NCBI GenBank assembly: GCA_963693285.1
Contig: OY848917.1
Coordinates: 12,090,192-12,154,191, forward strand
Reading direction: 5' to 3'
DNA length: 64,000 bases
Source of the DNA: Xestospongia muta
Taxonomy: Eukaryota; Porifera; Demospongiae; Haplosclerida; Petrosiidae
Shown here: positions 60,263 to 64,000 of the stretch, one piece after another
How positions within the stretch are numbered: the first letter of the stretch is position 1
Layout: every line of letters starts with the position of its first letter
The notes under the pieces: generated by a model
Told to the model about the DNA's origin: nothing
Seen by the model: only the letters and a program-made list of their open reading frames with translations
Database searches by the model: none
Program-made: the position numbers and the translations under genes

Positions 60263-62718
60263 GTTTCTCCCCTCCTTAATTAAACAATTCGTGAGCAAAA
60301 CGTTGAGGGGGTCTCCTCACTCTAGAGGGATAACGGGGGCCTGTACTTACACGAGGTTCCAACTCTTGTTTTGAATCAGAAGACTCAACTTGTGGACTGG
60401 TCTAAAGAGTCACTTCTAATTCTAATTCAGATATACGAACTCGAATTTCATTTTTATGTCGTTTAATGATGGTGGTTGAGTTTTGCAATCGAACTCTGAA
60501 AACAACTCCGCCAATCTGTTTGACTATGAGTCCAGGTATCCATTTAACTTTATTACCCTGTGAGAAATTTTGAAAAAATCTTTAAATTCCTGACTTGTAA
60601 AACATGTCCCATAACAAGCAAATATTGTTCGTAACATTTGAATAGTTGCTGTAGAGGTTGTAGATGATTTTTTCTTGATCTCTACACATTTGGAGTGTGC
60701 AGCTGTGACTATAAAAACATAGAATTCATGAAGGGACCAGCATAATCCACGTGTACCCTGGCCCAAGGTCTAGTTGGCCATGTCCATGGTTCTAATAGTG
60801 CCACTGCAGGGTTTGATTGATTTTCCTGGCACTTTGCACATTCTCTGACAACTTCACAATATCCTTTGTCAACCCAGGCCACCAAAAATACATTCTTGCC
60901 AAACCCTTCATTCGATTCACTCCTGGGTGTCCCTGGTGTAACTCTGCTAATATTTGCTGTCTGCCTTGAGATGGAATCAGAACTATTGAACTATATATAA
61001 TCCATCCATTTAGTGTCAACAACTCCAACCTAAACAAAGTTCTGGCCACCCAAACTGAACATACTTGTAAACTCTGCCTAGTAAAGGGTCTTTCTGTGCC
61101 CATACTTTTATAGTTTCAGCCGTGATTGGCATTTGTCCATAGCTTCCATTAAGTTCACCAATTTGGTTGGTACTGGTTCTTCTATCTCTACACTCTCAGT
61201 GGAGAGTCGACTCAGTGCGTCTGCATTGCTATGTTTATGAGTAGGCCGAAAGGCTATCATATATTTATAGTTAGCCAGGGCCAATGCCCATCATTGTATT
61301 CTACCAGCTGCTTTTCATTATACAACGACTTCAATGACAAATTATCAGTATACATTAAGAACTTGTGTCCAAATAGATACGAATGAAACTTTTTGCAGCA
61401 AAAATGCAGGCCAGACTCTCTTTTTTGAGTTGTGATTAGTGTTTTTCCGCTTGTGTTAAGGTCTGTGAAACATAACCTATTGGTTTCTCTGAACCAACCG
61501 ACATAGCAAGGACTGCACCAATCCTGTACATAGAGGCATCACATGACAAAATTAATGGAAGAGAGGGATCAAAATGGACTAGTAAATTTGATGATGTAAG
61601 GAGTTTCTTTGATTCTTGAAATGCGAACTCTTCGTCTTTTGACCATATCCATTGAGTATTCTTCTGGAGCAACCTATAGAGAGAAAAGAGATGTTTTGAG
61701 ATATTAGGTAGGAATCTACGATAATAAGTCAAAAGACCCAGGTAAGCTTTTAACTGGGTAAGATTTTTGGGAGAAGGAGCTTCCTAAACCTAAATCACGT
61801 CAACTTTATCTTGTTTTGGGTGTAATCCCTGAGAACAAGATAATGATATGTCCGAGATATGACACAGATACACATTTTTCTCTTTTCAGCAACATTCCTG
61901 CATCGTCGATTCACTTCAATACTGTCTCTAGTGATTTCAAATGCTCCTCATCATTCTTTTCTGTAATTAGAACATCATCTATATATACAATTACTCATGG
62001 AATATTCTGAAGTAGACTCTCCATAACTTTTTGAAAAATAGCAGGGGCTGATGCGATACCAAACAGCAGACTCCTATATCGGAATAGCCCCTTGTGTGTG
62101 TTAATCACTGTATACTGCTTAGAGACATCATTAAGTTCCACCTGTTGATATGCTTGGCTCATTTCCAACTTAGAAAATAGCTTCCCTCCACCGAGTGTGG
62201 CGAAGAGATCCTCCATTCTAGGAATCGGATGACAGTCTAGCTTCAACACTGATAATGTGACTTAAAGTTGCCACAGATTCTGACACTACGATCTGACTTC
62301 AAAACTGGAATGATGGGTGATGCCCATTCTGAAAACTGTATTGGTTCTAAAATACCCAACGATGTCAATCTGTTCAGTTCTTTTTCAATCTTTTCTTTCA
62401 TAGCAGATGCAACTGGGCGAGCTGTCATAAATCTTGCTCGACATGTATTTTTGCATGGTATCCTCTAAGGTGTCCCAGACCTTCCCAAAAAACATTCTGA
62501 TGTTTTGCTAAAATATTCTGCAACTTGTCGTTACTAACTACGTGAATACTCTTCCAATCAATCCGTATATATGGAAGCCAGTTACGGCCGTTCCCCTTGA
62601 TGACTAATAATGGTAAAATAGCACCCTTGTTGTTATATTTCACTTCCACGCTACAGCTACCCAATGGCTGTATCTTCTCTCCTGTATAAGGTGAACAGTT
62701 TAGGCCGAAATTGGCCAA
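60263..62718 (-). pseudogene. Gypsy-3 pol (PR-RT linker, RT, RNase H, integrase), 5'-truncated
   Basis: Linker 62718-62425 (CSPYTGEKIQPLGSCSVEVK, LPYIRIDWKSIHVV), RT 62428-61995 (EKIEKELNRLTSLGILEPIQ, WASPIIPVLKSDRSVRICGN, KLFSKLEMSQAYQQVELND, LLFGIASAPAIFQKVMESLL), thumb and RNase H 61732-61436 (YYRRFLPNISKHL, FDPSLPLILSCDASMYRIGA), integrase zinc region 61000-60800 (LHQGHPGVNRMKGLARMYFW, WPGLTKDIVKL), core about 60770-60530, and C-terminus at about 60330-60290 (SRVRRPPQRFAHELF, stop). Protease and gag are missing beyond 62718. Several frame breaks. Confidence 0.85.
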
Positions 62719-63107
62719 ATTCTAGCTAGCTAGCTAAGGCTGATGTTTTTTAATGATGACCTCCAGTGATATGAAAATGTTGTTTGATGCTGTAAAATTG
62801 TGAGCATCAGTGTATTTGCTTTCCTCGCCACATCTCTATGAAGTAGGGTGGTTAATATATCTATGATGTGTTGGAAGTGAAACTGATACTTGTAACCACC
62901 TGCCTGCATCCAATATATTCGTCTCACGTAGCCATTTACCCCATTATCAAAAAGGGGAGGAGTCTGGCTATGCAAAAGCGGCGAAACTACTATAGATAAT
63001 AGAATAAATGATGACTAAAATTAATTTGTCTTTACTGTGTATACTAATCATGCAGATTGTGTATGTTTTGTTCCTTCTAGTAACCTGTATATATGCTTGA
63101 AATCATT
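62719..63107. other. Upstream region of the 63.1-kb gene, nothing firm
   Basis: Contains TAGCTAGCTAGCTA at about 62722 and AAAGGGGAGGAGTCTGGCTA at about 62950. No core promoter motif could be supported. Confidence 0.35.
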
Positions 63108-64000
63108 ATGGCCACTAAGTCATCTGAATCAACAGCCTTTCAAGGTAAATGTTATGTTTGATATCTAGAAATATAGGCTAGTTGAGATTGAATTACAATA
63201 ATAATGTTTTATAAACCTGCAGGTGCACTTCCAACATACGGTAAATTAATTGACTTGTTTGAAGAGTTTGGAAGTGACCATCATCTTTTGTGTGCAGAGA
63301 TTTCAAAGCAGTTTCCATCCATCTCAATTAAGCGTCCTGGTCGTGTTGCTGATACTATAACTCGCACTGTAGCACCGACTAAAAGATCATTAAATGGAAC
63401 CTTAAAGTTAACTGGATCTCCATTACGCACCTATCGTCAGCATATTTGGAAGCCACGAGTCAGAACTGCTAGATCAGGAGGTAGGCTGAGTATATTTGCA
63501 TTAAACAATATGTTAATCCTATTATTGTTATTTTCAACAATAACCTGACTGCCCATGAATTAACAAAAGAATCGTTGGGTTCATCAATGAGGGAAATTAA
63601 AGCCGGAAACACAACTGTTTGGAGTTTAAGTGGCAGAATTCCTACAATCGGTTTTTATAGAGCACTGCATTGCTATCTGAAACAACATTTTTAAGACTAC
63701 TAAAACAGGTATTGGCAAGCTCTACTGTCATATTGATTCACATCTAAAGGAAAAGGGTAGTCAACCTGACAATATTTATCAGTTTGTTGAAAGAATTGTT
63801 TCATCTCAGCGACATTCCAAAGAATTAATGCTATATTATAACCAGCAAGCTAAACGTATGTCCACACATTTAAGCGAATGCTCTGAGCTGATACAAATAT
63901 TGAACTTAGAATGTGCTGAACTGAGAAGTAATTATGAGAAGACAAAAAGTTATTTAAGAAGTACAAAAACTGCATTGCGTGATATCATCAATCAAAACTC
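63108..64000 (+). CDS. Unknown gene, first four exons, coiled-coil-like (runs off window)
   Basis: Exon 1 63108-63144 (ATG; MATKSSESTAFQ), exon 2 63223-63480 (ALPTYGKLIDLFEEFGSDHH, KRPGRVADTITRT, GSPLRTYRQHIWKPRVRTA), exon 3 63570-63650 (SLGSSMREIKAGNTTVWSLS), exon 4 63709 to the window edge (GKLYCHIDSHLKEKGSQPDN, YQFVERIVSSQRHSKELMLY, then heptad-like ELIQILNLECAELRSNYEKT). Introns are 78, 89 and 58 bp with GT..AG ends, and all three junctions keep one frame through 668 nt with no stop. Exon 3 acceptor is weak. No family recognised; it could be a host gene or the start of another element. Confidence 0.55.

Noticed and set aside
1..64000. tRNA, rRNA or snRNA genes
   Set aside because: No cloverleaf with A/B box sequences or conserved rRNA/snRNA blocks was recognised by eye. 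A covariance-model scan would be needed to exclude them.

Overview
The window is AT-rich, intron-bearing animal DNA. The signs are phase-0 exons that each encode one 33-residue ankyrin repeat, GTAAGT/AG splice signals, exons colinear with the U5 snRNP GTPase EFTUD2, and metazoan-type transposons (PIF/Harbinger, Tc1/mariner-like, hAT, MULE-like, Ty3/gypsy). A sponge-like or other early-branching metazoan fits; this is inference, because no diagnostic marker is present. No tRNA, rRNA, CRISPR array or bacterial operon was found.

Region 1 (1-19.7 kb) is the 5' part of a minus-strand ankyrin-repeat gene whose 3' end lies beyond position 1. Exon 1 (start codon at 19733) and exon 2 are followed by seven 99-nt exons that alternate between two types: A (GWAALHYA-type) and B (GSTPVMLAAKKG-type). 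The A/B pairs sit in duplicated blocks separated by four large arrays of a 143-bp satellite (about 25, 18, 18 and 6-7 units). Every unit sampled carries a 5'-splice-site-like GTAA(G/A)TG on the gene's sense strand. Introns also hold a nested inverted-repeat element, an internally deleted Harbinger element and a Tc1-like deletion derivative. A second Tc1-like copy lies just upstream of exon 1.

Region 2 (20-36 kb) is mostly non-coding. It holds a composite element with long terminal inverted repeats containing a broken MULE-like gene (minus) and a broken hAT-like gene (plus), a CACTA-like remnant with a SAM-like exon nearby, a local 1.3-kb-spaced duplication, a 407-bp MITE and a 91-bp tandem repeat.

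Region 3 (36.4-45.2 kb) has two direct, decayed, intron-containing copies of an EFTUD2-like gene on the minus strand. Between them is a multi-exon mobile-element-like gene with a candidate D...D...E triad and a Cys-rich C-terminus, which I cannot assign to a named superfamily. It is the best candidate here for something undescribed.

Region 4 (45.2-50 kb) has small duplicated exon-like fragments of unknown genes.

Region 5 (50.2-62.7 kb) is a retrotransposon graveyard. Gypsy-1 (minus) is split by a Harbinger insertion, Gypsy-2 (plus) meets it head to head at truncated gag ends, and Gypsy-3 (minus) meets Gypsy-2 tail to tail across one 179-bp LTR-like segment. All carry stops or frameshifts.

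Region 6 (63.1-64 kb) is the start of a plus-strand gene of unknown family. Its four exons join in frame and end in a coiled-coil-like segment that runs off the window.
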